A stretch of 64,000 nucleotides of DNA from Nageia nagi (GCA_050084985.1 JBITNC010000001.1:155434001-155498000), one strand, 5' to 3'; positions 11,429 to 26,481 are shown, counted from the stretch's first letter. Numbers and translations are program-made. Notes: generated by a model from the letters alone, not told the origin.

Positions 11429-11436
11429 CAAATCTT

Positions 11437-12520
11437 CATATGAGACTTGCAGAAATTAGTTTCCTCCAAAGATATATTACTTAATCATCACGCAAAAAAT
11501 ATGTTACCTATTTAAAGACAAAACCTTAAGAGAAAAGCGTAGATTTCAAGCATGCCATTGTGTAGTGATCATGTAGTTAGCGCTCTGGAATCTTAGTATA
11601 GTGATATCACAACCCTTTTCAAATAAGAACACTTTTTAGAAATTGTCATGGTATTTGCAATTATAAATAGTCTATAGAATAGACAACATGCACACATGGA
11701 TAAATATTAAATCCAACACAAAAAAAATACCAAGAAACTAACAGATTACCACAAAGGCAGCACTCATGTCCTATACTAAGGGCATATCACATAGACATCT
11801 CAAACTCGGAAGGCAGCTATGGGCATATCCCTGAGGTGTCTATACAAAATGATAGGCAGCTCCATGCATATCATAAAGTTATACGCAGCAGGATGCTTAA
11901 GACATACCATTGACACATCTTCCATACACAGTTGAAAGCTGAGGGGTATCCATTTAGACATGTCTCATGCTACATATGTAGTTAGGGCATGCTGCCAAGG
12001 CATCTCTTACAAGTTACATCTAATAAGCAATTGACAATATACTGCAAGTTATTTTTATCATCAGCAGCTACCAAATCACACATCATCAATGCAGTGAACC
12101 AAACTCAAGGCATAATTCTTATTAAACCAAGAAATCAAATATAACCAAGTAAGGTGTAACCACAAACAGGTCAGCCTGTCTCCTATGTGCATATCAATTG
12201 CTTGGTCTGATTTTGATGCACTTTATAGTACTATTTGCAGGGTGGTTGAAGTCCATGTGTACAAATCCACCAAGTACACAGTGTATGTTTGTATCTCATC
12301 TGCTTATTGTTATAACAACCAGATATGTATGCAAAAAGTCAAATACAGGGAAGGTGGTCAGTAACACTAAAATCAAACCTAATCCTATCCTTCCTTCTTA
12401 ACCCACATACAGACATGATCAAGCTATTGAAGAACTTTTCTACAAAAACTTTTGATTTCATTGTAGGGAAAAATCAATCCAGTATTCCAAAATTCCTCAA
12501 ATCTGCACAATGGAAAATAA
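11437..12520. other. Intron sequence, no feature recognised
   Basis: AT-rich, with a few short GGGCATATC-like recurrences at 11780-12000 that may be decayed repeats. No coding family was recognised. Confidence 0.35.
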
Positions 12521-12692
12521 AACAAATTGTAGATCTACCTGGAAATATTATTGCAATCAGGATTTACAAATTTAATAAACAACTTGTAGATCTGCCTGGA
12601 AAGATTATTGCAATCCAGAATTACAGAACTAATAAACAAATTGCAGATCTGCCCGGAAAAATTATTGCAGACCGGATTTACATATTTATTGT
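12521..12692. repeat. 57-bp minisatellite, three copies
   Basis: AGATCT-containing units recur at 12531, 12588 and 12645, exactly 57 bp apart. Each contains a GATCTGCCTGGAAA-like core. In the plus frame of a 144-codon ORF (12325-12759) each unit reads as a 19-residue repeat ((K/N)KQ-VDLPGKIIAI-type). No family is recognised and the ORF may not be a gene. Confidence 0.8.
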
Positions 12693-13213
12693 CAAGGAAT
12701 CACAAAAAAAAAATACAAAATCCAAAATAATGGCCCAAAGGGTTGGACTTCTGATTTAGAAGACCAGATATATGATGAACAAAGCTCAAAACACACCACA
12801 AACTCCTCAGACTGTTGGACGTCACATTGATTGGGCCTTAAACCCTCAAACCTGAATTCTGAAATGCACTACAACACTCCCACAAGCTGGACAGATTGCT
12901 ATAGAACCTCAAACTGTTTGATCTAATCCTCAAAATGCAACCGGAACAAAGACTTAAGGGTTTTTGTCCTCAAATCCTGGATCTAAGAGGGGTTTCGTCC
13001 TCTAGACCACTCTCTTGCAAGTTTTCATCCACAAAAGGTTAGAAATCGACCTTTGAGCCAAATCTCAGGAAAATATAGTTGATGATAGACAAAGAGACCT
13101 TCTAAATGGTGTGCAACTCTCCTTTACAATTGGGCATCCCACTTTGGGGCTGATAAATCGAACTTGGAATCACAAATATCCAATCTAGAGATCTCAACCT
13201 AGAAACAATAAAT
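12693..13213. other. Intron sequence, possibly decayed LTR
   Basis: The style resembles the LTRs at 8500-9750 and 58530-59364 (GGGCATCCCACTTTGGGG near 13130, ACGTCACATTG near 12815), but no LTR ends were found. Confidence 0.3.
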
Positions 13214-16200
13214 AATGCAAGGTTATTAGGGGACACGTCCCCTACAAATTTTTTTGCGTTTTCTCATCCCCGCATCCCCGAGACATGGGGACGCCTCAGG
13301 GTACATTTCCCCGTCGTCCCCCTTTTGGGGGGTGTGACGAGGACGTCCCTGGGACGAGGTTTCGGGGGCAAAGGATGTTCCCCTATAGCCTGCAAGTAAA
13401 GGGGATGCCATGGGGACGGGAATCCTCCCCCCCCTGTCTGGCAGCGGCTGGGCATGTTTCAAAAGAAAAAAAAACTCACTTTTTTTTCAATTTTTTTTAA
13501 CATGACTAAGGGGGGTGGGTCCCACAAGGGTCTCCAACCCCCCTAAACCTAAAACCATCACTTTAAACTCAATTGCAAATCATTGTCATTTGCAAGTTTG
13601 GCAATACCCACCAAAAGGAGAGAAGAGCAGCTGGAAAGAGGAAAGAAGGAAATCAAGGAGTGAAGAGCAGATTTGATGTACATTTTTCTTCTATTATATC
13701 TTACATTCCAAGTTTCTTACGGTTTTTGTATCTTAGTTTTTATTTTATCTTCCATTCTATGTTTTTTTCATGTCTACTGTTGAAAACTTGGAAACAATGA
13801 ACAGCAATGAAGTACATGGTTGTTACTGATTTCTTTTCTTGTTCTACTAGGTGTCTAAGGGACTATTTGATACTAAAATTTAAATTGAAAGTTTGCATTT
13901 TCAATTTTGAAACAATGAGCAGCCATGAAGAGGGTTCTCAATCTGATAAGGAAGTGGAAATTCAATCTCATTCTACAAACCCATCAACACCTTCTCAAAC
14001 TTCCTGCTCCTCTTATTATGATTGTCAATTAGCAATGTTGAGAGAATATGCTAAGGGTCCTTACAATGATAAAAAAACCACTCTTGCAATTTGTCACAAA
14101 TCTTGATGCTGGAAAAAAACATTTAAAGGATACATGAAATTGGTTATGTCATTTTTGTAAAACCAAGTTTCAAGGAAGCTACACTAGGGTTGAATCTCAT
14201 TTGATAGACAAAACAAGAATAGGGGTTAGAAGTTGCAAAGGCATGAATCACTTTCAAGTGGTTGAAACTAGTAAGTTGGTACAAGATGCCAAAGTTAAAA
14301 GTTTAAGCTCCTTTGTACTTGGCCAAACTTATAGAGCTAGAAGTGAGCATGTAGACATCTCAAATCAACAAACTCAAACTTCAAATATCCCATCACATCC
14401 CTCCAAGAAAAGAGCAATTACTAATATGCTTAATGTGCAAGCAGCAGAAGAAGCAAATGATGCTATTGATTTTATGTTTTATGCACATGGGCTGCCTTTT
14501 CATCTTGCAAATTCCCCTCATGTCAAGGATGCATTTAAAAAATATGCCAAGGCAGGCCCTTCATATCAATTTCCTTCATATCATAAGTTTCGTACCAGCC
14601 ACCTGGACAAACATTATGCCAAATGCAATTTGGATAAGGAACGTATGATGGAGACATGGTTGAGGTTTGGGTGTTCTATTGTCATTGATGGGTGGACTGA
14701 TAGACGTCATCGTCCACTTATCTATATTATTGTTACATCCATATCAGGTAATTAAATACTAACATAGTGTTTTATTTTTAGTTTTAAATTTTTTTCTTGT
14801 TTGGCATTTGATTCATTGAATTTTTTTGTCATCAAGTTCTTATTTTCTTCAAGCTATTGATGCCTCGAGAAAAAAAAATGATGCTGAATACATGTACTTG
14901 AAGTTGAAGGAAGCTATTGATGAGATTGAAGCTACTAATGTTATACAGGTAATCATTTTATTTTTTAAAAAACTTTATGAAATTTATAATTTATTCTAAT
15001 TTTATTATGTAAAATTGTAAATCATAACAAAGTAGTTTGTTGTGTATAGGTGACTACTGATGCATCCCATGTTTGCAAGAAAGCAAGGCAAATGATACAA
15101 AACAATTATAAACATATTTTTTGGACCCTGTGTTGCGTTCATGCATTGAACAACACATTGAAGGACATTGGGAAGATACCTTGGGTGAAGGATCTAGTTT
15201 TTGAAGCCAGAGACACACATCCTTAGCCATCTTTCGATCCTTCTCAAAGAAGGAATTCATCAAACCAGGGAATACTAGATATGCCACCTACTTCATTTTA
15301 TTGGAGAGGATGATTGAAGTGCAAGATGCTTTACAAAACATGGTGGTATGCATGGAGTGGAAGAGTTGGGATGAATCAAAGACGGTGGAGGGAAAGAGAA
15401 TCAGAGATAAACTATTGAATGAAAGATGGTGGAATGATTCCAAGTAAGAAATTTTCAAATTAGAAATGTTAAAATTAGTTTTAAATTGCATTGTTCATTG
15501 CTCATATAATTTAAGTTTTTTTTTTTTAAATTTCTTATAGGTACATTGTGTGTTTCATAGGCCCAATTGTTTCAGTTATCAGATATGCTAATACAGATGC
15601 TCCTAATCTAGAAGAGATTTATGAGACATTTGATAGCATGTTAGGGGAGATGAAGAGGGTGATTTGTGAAAAAGATTCATCATTCTATGAGAAACACATT
15701 AGACCTATCATACAGAAGAGGTGGGATAATATGAACACCCTTCTTAATATGGCAGCTTATGCAATAAATCCAAAATGGTATGAGCCTAGGTCTGGAAGAG
15801 TGCCTCCATCTGAAGATACAGAGGTGATTTATTTTTTTATCAAAACTCCTAACTTACAAAAATTTATTTCATGTAAATTTTACTTAATTTATTTGCATGT
15901 AAATATTAAATATTAACTTTGTCTTTTCTATTAGTTAGGTAGGAAAAGGGTTTATGGCTACCCTTGACAAGATGTATGCCATGGACGGGGCCTCAAGAAT
16001 TAGAGATGAATGGCTCAAATTTGTGACTCTTAGTGGCCCTTTCAACAAACCAAATGCTATACACAATAGGGCTACCATTGCCCAAAGAGATCCCATTGGA
16101 TGGTGAATGCTATACGGAGATGATACACTTAATTTGTGATTTCTTGCTATTAAGTTGCTTTCCCAGGTTGCTAGTTCCTCTGCTGCTAAGAGCAATTCGT

Positions 16201-16760
16201 CCACATATGGATTTGTTCATAGTTTGAGGAGAAACAAATTTACATCTCGTAGAGCGGAGAAGCTAGTTGCAATGCATAGCTCTTTTCACCTCCGTGATAG
16301 AGTTAGACCACTAGTATAAGGCATCTCCAGCTACACAATGGGATGTTGATGTAGAGGATATGACTTAGTACGAGAATGATGAGGATCAACAGCATTCGGT
16401 TGGAGTTCCATTGAATGATGTTGCTTTGGATGATGGGAGTATCTCATCAAATGAAGACATCGATAGTGATGCTAATAGAGAGGCACTATTTCATGAGCCG
16501 ATAGGCTCCTAGTTTACTGTTTTACTTTTTGGCATTTTGACTTATTTGACATGTTCATGTCAAAGACTATGTTTTACTTTTTGGGCCCTAGCACACGCCA
16601 TATTCAAACTTTATGACATTGTAATTATTGACTATAATTATTAGAATCTAATTATGGATCATGTTTATTTATCATTCATGATTCAGATTTTCTGATTTCT
16701 CATTTCTCAGTTTCTAATTTTCAAAGTATGTTAAATGTTTGATAGTCCTTGAATGATTCA
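13214..16760 (+). mobile_element. hAT-superfamily DNA transposon, degenerate, 3' end unresolved
   Basis: A GC-rich subterminal stretch (13226-13450, GGGGACACGTCCCC, repeated GGGGACG motifs) precedes a spliced transposase gene. The left end may be CAAGGTTATTAGGGG; no matching inverted repeat or 8-bp duplication was found on the right, where gypsy sequence starts around 16770. The subterminal motifs link it to the MITE at 10722-11428. Confidence 0.6.
13915..16512 (+). pseudogene. hAT transposase (BED finger, DUF659-like, dimerisation domain), multi-exon, broken
   Basis: Homology is assembled over several exons. The start is MSSHEEGSQSD at 13915. A BED-type zinc finger (LCHFCKTKFQGSYTR, ESHL) lies at 14130-14205, with a TGA just before it. 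A DUF659-like segment at 14420-14755 has FYAHGLPFHLANSPHVKD and CSIVIDGWTDRRHRP, where GWTD carries the first catalytic Asp. After plausible introns (GTAATT at 14750, CAAG acceptor near 14853) comes AIDASREKKNDAEY. Then TTDASHVCKKA and IFWTLCCVHALNNTLKDIGK lie at 15050-15190, followed by PIVSVIRYAN at 15560. A C-terminal hAT motif (SSSAAKSNSSTYGFVHS) is near 16170-16220, and an acidic tail ends at 16512. Stops and frameshifts make it inactive. Confidence 0.8.
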
Positions 16761-16769
16761 ATATGACTC

Positions 16770-17340
16770 AATCCTTTAGACTCCGTAATCTCCTCATGCT
16801 TGACTCCTGATCTGCTTGAGCCTCCTCATACAGCTCCTCTTTGTCATCTTTGGTGTGATGTGGGGCCTCCTTGTCACCCCTATTGTGACGTGGGTTCTCC
16901 CTCTCATCCTAGGTATGATGCGGTGCCTACCAATCATCTCTGGCAAAACGTGGGGGGGTATGCTACCTCTCATGCTCTGTACAGCCACCAAATTGCCTAT
17001 CCATTTGCCTCTGCATGGATATCACTGCTCCGATCATAATGTGAATAGCCGAAATGAGTTCATCAAATCTTTGATCGAAGGTGAATTCCCGCATCAGAGT
17101 TGAACTCCTTCTTTTAGCGGCTCTCTGCCCATCTCCCTACGTCTCTCCATCTCTAAAGGTACTCTCATCTAGAAGCTCATTCATCCATGGTCTTCTATGC
17201 TCCTCATGGACGGCTCTTTTAGGTGCCTCCTTTATGTGTGACCTTTCGCTTTTCCTAGCGGATGTCATGTCTTTCCGAATGTTGGATCTGGTATAGAAGC
17301 GGTGAACTGTGGGTTTCATGCATAGGTTGGCCAAATCCAA
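16770..17340 (-). pseudogene. Ty3/gypsy gag start (truncated)
   Basis: The minus-strand ORF 17340-17137 (MDLANLCMKPTVHRFYTRS) matches the first gag residues of the plus-strand element at 28170-28378 (LDLASLRMKPRIHRYYTRS). It is followed by a decayed continuation to about 16770, where hAT sequence begins. Pol is missing. Confidence 0.7.
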
Positions 17341-17352
17341 GCTCTGATACTA
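17341..17352 (-). other. Primer-binding site of gypsy element L1
   Basis: TAGTATCAGAGC on the minus strand, one change from the usual TGGTATCAGAGC, two bases from the LTR end. Confidence 0.75.
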
Positions 17353-17354
17353 TT

Positions 17355-18604
17355 TGTGATGATCCAAAATGCAACTCAAGCTCAACTGGCAAATACGGAC
17401 AATCAAACCCTGACGTCAGGCCTAGGGCATCAAATGCAAGTAAACAAACCCTCAAATATGCAACATTAGGGTAAGGGCATCCAATACGAATCACAACAAT
17501 GCAATTATGGCAACGTCTAAGCTAGAGTGACATTTTTATCAAGCATTCACACATCCACGTCTAGCCAGAATGGTTACACAACATCAATATCACCTCTCAA
17601 AGCCAACGTTTGGCACATGCAAGCATATATAACAACAATGATCCAGCACATGCACAAAATGGACAATCCGAATGCCCTTGGCAATATATAGAAAGATGAT
17701 GAATACAATACCAGACCTTAGAAGAGCTGACGTTGGCCTCCAAGGAGCCAACTAGGGCATAACACATATATCCTCTCTACTGGAACAAATCTGGAACCGC
17801 GGGACAGTACGCTCCCTCAGAATTTGATTCCCCTCCATCGAAGGAGTCCTCCTCAAACCTTGCATAACCACTGAAGTTAGAAGCAATACCTCGGATGCCA
17901 CCGGATGGGCAAGGGCATTGCGCCAATGCCGTAAACAAACAAAATCCCTCAACCTGAATGCCCTCCTAAGTGTTGCACTTAGGGAGATTGCTTAGCACCG
18001 CTAAACCTTGTTGTCCTTTGGATGGAATGGGTGTAATAATAATAATCCGTATCCAGTAATGAGCCTCCAAGGATTAATATGGCCTTCCTTGGTCTGGATT
18101 ACGCCTAGAAGTCATCACCCAATCACCTCATGGCCCAACGTTGGCACCTAGGGATCAATCCAGGCTCAACATGGGTGTCTGGACCTCCTCTATCCTCCAC
18201 GTGGACCCAAGAGTGCATGCGTGGGTCTAGAAGGCATGTGTGGGTACCCTAGAGGGGCAACGTGGGTCTCAAGATCCAACATGGGGGTCTCAAAGCCTCC
18301 CCCAAGCTGGTGCAGGTGTTTACAAGCTCCCAAACTCATGTTGGGACATAAAGTGCTCATTCGACCATAAAATGCTAACTAGGCCTTGGGATTCCCACAA
18401 TCAAGTCTCGGGATCTCCAAGTATGATAAATACACCTAGTCTAACCTTAGGAGGGAGACGTCCCACTTGGGGCTCACAATGGGGTCCATTGACCCATTAA
18501 GTCTCCTATCCTAAGTTACAATAATGAAAGTACAAATACATAAATAAAGTATGTTACAAAGATGACCCCTTTGGTCCCACTAATTGAACAAAAGGGATGT
18601 CACA
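17355..18604 (-). mobile_element. Ty3/gypsy 5' LTR (L1)
   Basis: This 1,250-bp LTR starts TGTGACATCCC at 18604 and ends GGATCATCACA at 17355, with the primer-binding site after it. It holds the family block GTGGGACGTCTCCCTCC at about 18443-18470, also present near 19350 (minus), 27060 (plus) and 55640 (plus). The chromovirus-like TGTRACATCCC start supports a gypsy assignment. Confidence 0.75.
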
Positions 18605-19932
18605 TCCTATTCATAGTTGAACAGCCTTCCACAAGTCTTCTAACTCTTCCTTGGGTCCCACAAATGTGATGTTCCAAAATTATTTTATTCCAAGATATTA
18701 GTGCCAAAAATCCAACGACTCATGCAACGGGCAACTAACAATGAAATAAGCCAAGAAACTCAACGCCACAAGCCAAAATGTGAGATCCAAGTGCCACGCA
18801 TCAATATATATCAAAGATGAATCAAATACAATGCTCAAATGGCCCTTAGGGATGAACTTTTGGCTCAATGGACCAGATTTGACACTCAACAATGATAAAT
18901 ATGCACCAAGAAGGCTGGCATCACACAACTAGGGCCACAAACCCTCAGACAGATGGAACAATGGGATAGCTACACTTCCTCAAACGTGGACGCTCCACCA
19001 AAAGGCTCTTCCCACGCCTAGAAACCACCAAAGGTAGAAGTGCAACCTCAAAATGCTATCGAATGGACTAAGATGCTACACCTTAGTCATAGATTAGCAG
19101 GATACCTCAACCTATTAACCATCCCTTGATGCTACACCAAGAGGATATGTTTGACGATGTGCCAAGACTCCAAGTATCAATATCAAATAATGCCAAAGAT
19201 GCCTTCACAATTATGTGCTGCTCCTTCATATAGCTTGATGCCTCATCCTAGATCTAGATCTCACCTAGGAATCACACAAGGCTAGGTGTCTCATCCATAG
19301 GAGCATAGATCGACCCTGAAATCTACATAATCACTCCTATCTCTAGGAGGGAGACATCCCACATTGGGGCTCACAATTGATCCCTTGGACCCACAAGTCT
19401 CCTATCTCATACTAATAAATCATTACAACTCATTATCATCAAAGGGTACATATGGACTCCTAATCACATAGCTCACTCCTAGATACAATCAACTACTAAC
19501 TCATATCCCTACGAGAGGGACGTCAAATAGAGCAATCCCATTAATTGGAAGAAAATAGTAAAGTCCCAAGCATGCGACCATTGAAGACTAGTTCAACAAG
19601 TGAACTTCAAAATGCAATATATCTTTTGTTTCTTGATAAAACCATATTGTATAACATGTCAAAACGTTTGGCACAAGATGCTCTATCCAATCCAAGAGAT
19701 GAATCAACAATCTAGGACATATGGTGAAGGATAATGGTAAGAGAAAGGAACAAGGAAAAATTCGGAACATTACAACAAATCACTAAAGATGCTTTATCAT
19801 TATTTTAGAACACACCTAAGATGCCAAATCACACTTAACTACTCTACAAGGGGGACGTCCACTCCATGTTGACTAAGACAAACATGAGAGTATCATACAT
19901 GAATGAGACCCACAAATTGGGGATATTACAAA
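18605..19932 (-). mobile_element. Related gypsy LTR(s), nested or overlapping
   Basis: Minus-strand LTR starts are seen at 19932 (TGTAATATCCCCAATTTG) and near 19774 (TGTAATGTTCCGAATTTTT). The body carries the same conserved block (GGAGGGAGACATCCC near 19350) and the R/U5-like stretch at 18960-19100. This is probably one solo LTR with a second partial copy; borders are uncertain. Confidence 0.5.
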
Positions 19933-21551
19933 CTATAAAAAAAAAAACAATAAAAGTATGTTTCTCAATGGCATGTTCAATTATTTTACCGATTTTCTTG
20001 ATATTTCCAGTTTATCATGCTTTTTCAACAGTCAATGATATTCTCAATAAACCCACAACTGTTATTTATTTTTTTTATAACATAACTAGTTGGCCTGGAA
20101 AATATCCAGTTTTTTGTGTTTATCATGCTCAGTTGTGTATCTTTATAGCTATACTACAAACTTATGTGCCATAGCCCAAGATGACCATTATGTATTTTTA
20201 ATATAAAACAGATTGACATATTGGTAAAAGGTATTTCTCCTTTGGGTGAATGACCAATGAGCCACAGTATGCGAAACTTGGTTCCAATAGAGAACCAGGT
20301 CAACAATCAATGAGATATGAGCCCAGGATGTTGACCCATCAAAATTGTCAACACTGTCAACTGATGCAAATTTTAAATCAGCATGAACTCAAATCCAACA
20401 GTTGAAGCATAGTGCCAAGTTTTAGTTACTGCTGAAACACGAATCATTTCATCTCCAAATGGTGTTTATTCATTTCTCATTGTACATAATTAAAAAAAGA
20501 GATGTTATTCCTGTTGGGATTAGGTGCCATACACCTTGCAAATACTAATGTCATGGCCCCATATGTAAAAGGGCATCCCACTTGATGTGGTAATTTATGT
20601 CATATGTAATATGATAAGAGCATGCAAAGAGGGAAGAAATACAGAACTAGAAAAAATCTGAGACTTTTTAGCAAACTGAAGCATCTCTCTAAGAAAAAAA
20701 TAAGTCCAATCTCACCATGCATTGTGCATGATTTGATTTAGGCACATAACTTGCCCATCCTTTTAGCACCTAGTTTTAGAAACCATGCATGGTTTCTTGT
20801 TTGGGCTTGGTCTATAAATATGATAATTGGGATGGAAGTTGAGACATATTTATATTTTACAGGAGGGTATGCTGTCTGATTTATCTGTAGACATTGTTGG
20901 CTATTGGGGCTAAGGAGTGATAATCATCTATTGTATTGTAGCTGTGGCCGTGTTGTTGGTTATTACCGGACACTACATTGAGAGTTACTTTGTTGCTGGG
21001 TTTTTTCTGATGTAGATTCATTGCAAGAGATCAATAATGGACTCCTAGATAATTTTGCAAAATCAGGAATCAAACAAAGAAAATCGAATATAAAGAAACC
21101 TACAAATGGCATTCCTTTATTGTTCTGAACCCACACTGCTTTTACAAAAGAATAGCATAGTATTTATCACATCCAAAACCCTAGCCAGATGCTACTTGCA
21201 CATTACTTACTATTTTTAGTATGTCATAGGACTTAGAATTATTAGTAATCCTTAAATATAGCTCGGATGAAATCCAAAATGGACTCATGCATCCGTTATT
21301 CATTAATTAAGACTATCCCAAAATATCTCCCCTATTCAACTCATGCAATAAAAGATATTAAAACTTTTTGGTCACCTAAAAATCAAAAAATTATATTCAA
21401 AACCAGTTTTAGGCAACCAGATGATGATTTAAGGCCTCGAAAAGTGTTCAAACAAGCCCAAGGGCAGTAGAATTGGCCTCCCTAGCGATCTTCTTTCAAT
21501 TTTGCACGCACTAGAAAAAAGAAAATAGGCTCAAACTAACACCCAAAACAA
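19933..21551. other. Intron sequence, no gene recognised
   Basis: AT-rich. Short ORFs at 19866-20174 and 21267-21470 have no family resemblance. Some stretches (20515-21000) look like decayed LTR sequence but no ends are visible. Confidence 0.35.
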
Positions 21552-21667
21552 AAGTTATGACCCCAGCAAGGTGCAACACTATCCTACCACATAAGGAAAG
21601 TACCAATGGAAGTTATGACCCCGGCAAGGTGCAAAACTATCCTGCCACATAAGGAAAGTACCAATAG
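21552..21667. repeat. 58-bp tandem duplication, two copies
   Basis: AAGTTATGACCCC-GCAAGG units start at 21552 and 21610 and differ at about four positions. Confidence 0.8.
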
Positions 21668-23374
<1,707 letters not shown>

Positions 23375-24926
23375 AAATGTTCAATCTGATTCCAATTCAT
23401 AAAAGACTTTGAATTTGAAGCATAAATAAAATTGAGCCTAACAATTAAAAACATGCACAGCCCATATTTGTTAGGATGGTCACATAAGGATGTGGAATTC
23501 CATATCATGCATCAATGCAAACTTAGATTTACATTAGCACCATATTACATCGATTATGTTCAGTGTAAGTTCTAACAAGGTACCACTACCACTTAATGTG
23601 AGAAAGGTTGTGTTTGAGAGACCCTATTGATGTATATTTATGCTTATTTACTGCATATGGAGCACAACAAAGGGCTAATAAAAGATGGTAAACCATACCT
23701 CATAAAAGTCCTACAGAGGGAAGTTGTAGACACTTAAATTCGCATGTTAGCTATTTAAACTAAGTTTTATTAAGTGCTTATTTGATTTATGCAAAATATC
23801 AATTTTGAGCCCACTTGGGGTCATTTATGGAAATCAACTCAAGTAATATCTTCTAATTTCACATTATCTCGTATACAAATTGGCTTAGATGATTACATTA
23901 AGGTAAATTCAAAATTAAATTTCTCTAATTCTATGAAAGGCAAAGAACAAAAGATCATTTGATATCTTGAAGATTCACAAGAGATATTCTAACACTAATT
24001 TCTTCACAAGATTGATCATATTTATCCAATCTTTTCCTTAAGTCATATTCGCAAGTGTTGTAGGATAATTCCACAATGAGATCATCAGGAAACATTGCAG
24101 AATACATCCACTAAAGGTCATTACACCCCAAAACGGCACCAAATCCAAAATGTGAGTCTTTTGGACCCTACATCCTAGAACATGGGAGTTTTGAAACCTC
24201 CATTCTAGAACATGGGCAATCTGATACCTGAGCCTGATTAACCCTGAACCAATCCCAAAAGCCAAGTTCAGTCCAACAAAGCACAGATTCACCATCTAAT
24301 CACTCCAAAACACTAGGATTCACCTACCAAGAACACAAGTTGTCTTTCAACCTATCTGCGATCCCTTGATTCCACATAAGTCTTCTCAGTATCTCCTCTT
24401 ATAAATATTATATAATCCTAGTTGTTAAACCTCTATACTGCCTTTACTTATAAATCTATTTTCATTCCTTACACACAATTAATTGTACATATTTAAATAC
24501 ATGATGATCAAAAATCACCACAAACTAGCAATACAGGACCATCAAACCCTTACGTCAAATCTAGGGCATCACATACAAGTCAAGAAACCCTCAAGCATGC
24601 AATGTTAGGGTTAGGACATCAAGATTACACATTCGGATACCCAAAATGCCAACGTCTAGCATATGCAAGCATACATCAATGAATACAATCTCAAAATGCC
24701 AACGTCTGGCTCATACATGTATAATCCAAACCCTAATACATTAAAGTGCTATCAAATGATAAATACAAGTACATACAATCAATGAGATCCAATACATGCA
24801 TAAGTATGAGACAATACAACACAATAATGAGATCTGAAACCCTCTGGCTATATATAAATGATATTCAATGGATGCAATACAATACCAAGCCCAGTGGGCA
24901 GTCATTGGCCTCCAAGGACCCAACTA
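23375..24926. repeat. 1.55-kb tandem duplication, copy 1
   Basis: It begins AAATGTTCAATCTG and ends GGACCCAACTA. Copy 2 at 24931-26481 appears identical except for one missing base (TTACTTATAAATC here near 24446, TTACTTAAAATC there). The copies are separated by four filler bases AATA (24927-24930). The right third (24502-24926) is the U5/R end of a gypsy LTR on the minus strand. Confidence 0.95.
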
Positions 24927-24930
24927 AATA

Positions 24931-26481
24931 AAATGTTCAATCTGATTCCAATTCATAAAAGACTTTGAATTTGAAGCATAAATAAAATTGAGCCTAACAA
25001 TTAAAAACATGCACAGCCCATATTTGTTAGGATGGTCACATAAGGATGTGGAATTCCATATCATGCATCAATGCAAACTTAGATTTACATTAGCACCATA
25101 TTACATCGATTATGTTCAGTGTAAGTTCTAACAAGGTACCACTACCACTTAATGTGAGAAAGGTTGTGTTTGAGAGACCCTATTGATGTATATTTATGCT
25201 TATTTACTGCATATGGAGCACAACAAAGGGCTAATAAAAGATGGTAAACCATACCTCATAAAAGTCCTACAGAGGGAAGTTGTAGACACTTAAATTCGCA
25301 TGTTAGCTATTTAAACTAAGTTTTATTAAGTGCTTATTTGATTTATGCAAAATATCAATTTTGAGCCCACTTGGGGTCATTTATGGAAATCAACTCAAGT
25401 AATATCTTCTAATTTCACATTATCTCGTATACAAATTGGCTTAGATGATTACATTAAGGTAAATTCAAAATTAAATTTCTCTAATTCTATGAAAGGCAAA
25501 GAACAAAAGATCATTTGATATCTTGAAGATTCACAAGAGATATTCTAACACTAATTTCTTCACAAGATTGATCATATTTATCCAATCTTTTCCTTAAGTC
25601 ATATTCGCAAGTGTTGTAGGATAATTCCACAATGAGATCATCAGGAAACATTGCAGAATACATCCACTAAAGGTCATTACACCCCAAAACGGCACCAAAT
25701 CCAAAATGTGAGTCTTTTGGACCCTACATCCTAGAACATGGGAGTTTTGAAACCTCCATTCTAGAACATGGGCAATCTGATACCTGAGCCTGATTAACCC
25801 TGAACCAATCCCAAAAGCCAAGTTCAGTCCAACAAAGCACAGATTCACCATCTAATCACTCCAAAACACTAGGATTCACCTACCAAGAACACAAGTTGTC
25901 TTTCAACCTATCTGCGATCCCTTGATTCCACATAAGTCTTCTCAGTATCTCCTCTTATAAATATTATATAATCCTAGTTGTTAAACCTCTATACTGCCTT
26001 TACTTAAAATCTATTTTCATTCCTTACACACAATTAATTGTACATATTTAAATACATGATGATCAAAAATCACCACAAACTAGCAATACAGGACCATCAA
26101 ACCCTTACGTCAAATCTAGGGCATCACATACAAGTCAAGAAACCCTCAAGCATGCAATGTTAGGGTTAGGACATCAAGATTACACATTCGGATACCCAAA
26201 ATGCCAACGTCTAGCATATGCAAGCATACATCAATGAATACAATCTCAAAATGCCAACGTCTGGCTCATACATGTATAATCCAAACCCTAATACATTAAA
26301 GTGCTATCAAATGATAAATACAAGTACATACAATCAATGAGATCCAATACATGCATAAGTATGAGACAATACAACACAATAATGAGATCTGAAACCCTCT
26401 GGCTATATATAAATGATATTCAATGGATGCAATACAATACCAAGCCCAGTGGGCAGTCATTGGCCTCCAAGGACCCAACTA
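24931..26481. repeat. 1.55-kb tandem duplication, copy 2
   Basis: It has the same content as 23375-24926. Unlike copy 1, the sequence continues uninterrupted into the rest of the minus-strand LTR (to about 26882), so the arrangement at copy 2 is likely ancestral and copy 1 the added one. Confidence 0.95.

Noticed and set aside
24038-25851. Two identical 85-codon minus ORFs
   Set aside because: Identity comes from the 1.55-kb duplication; the ORF itself shows no family resemblance.
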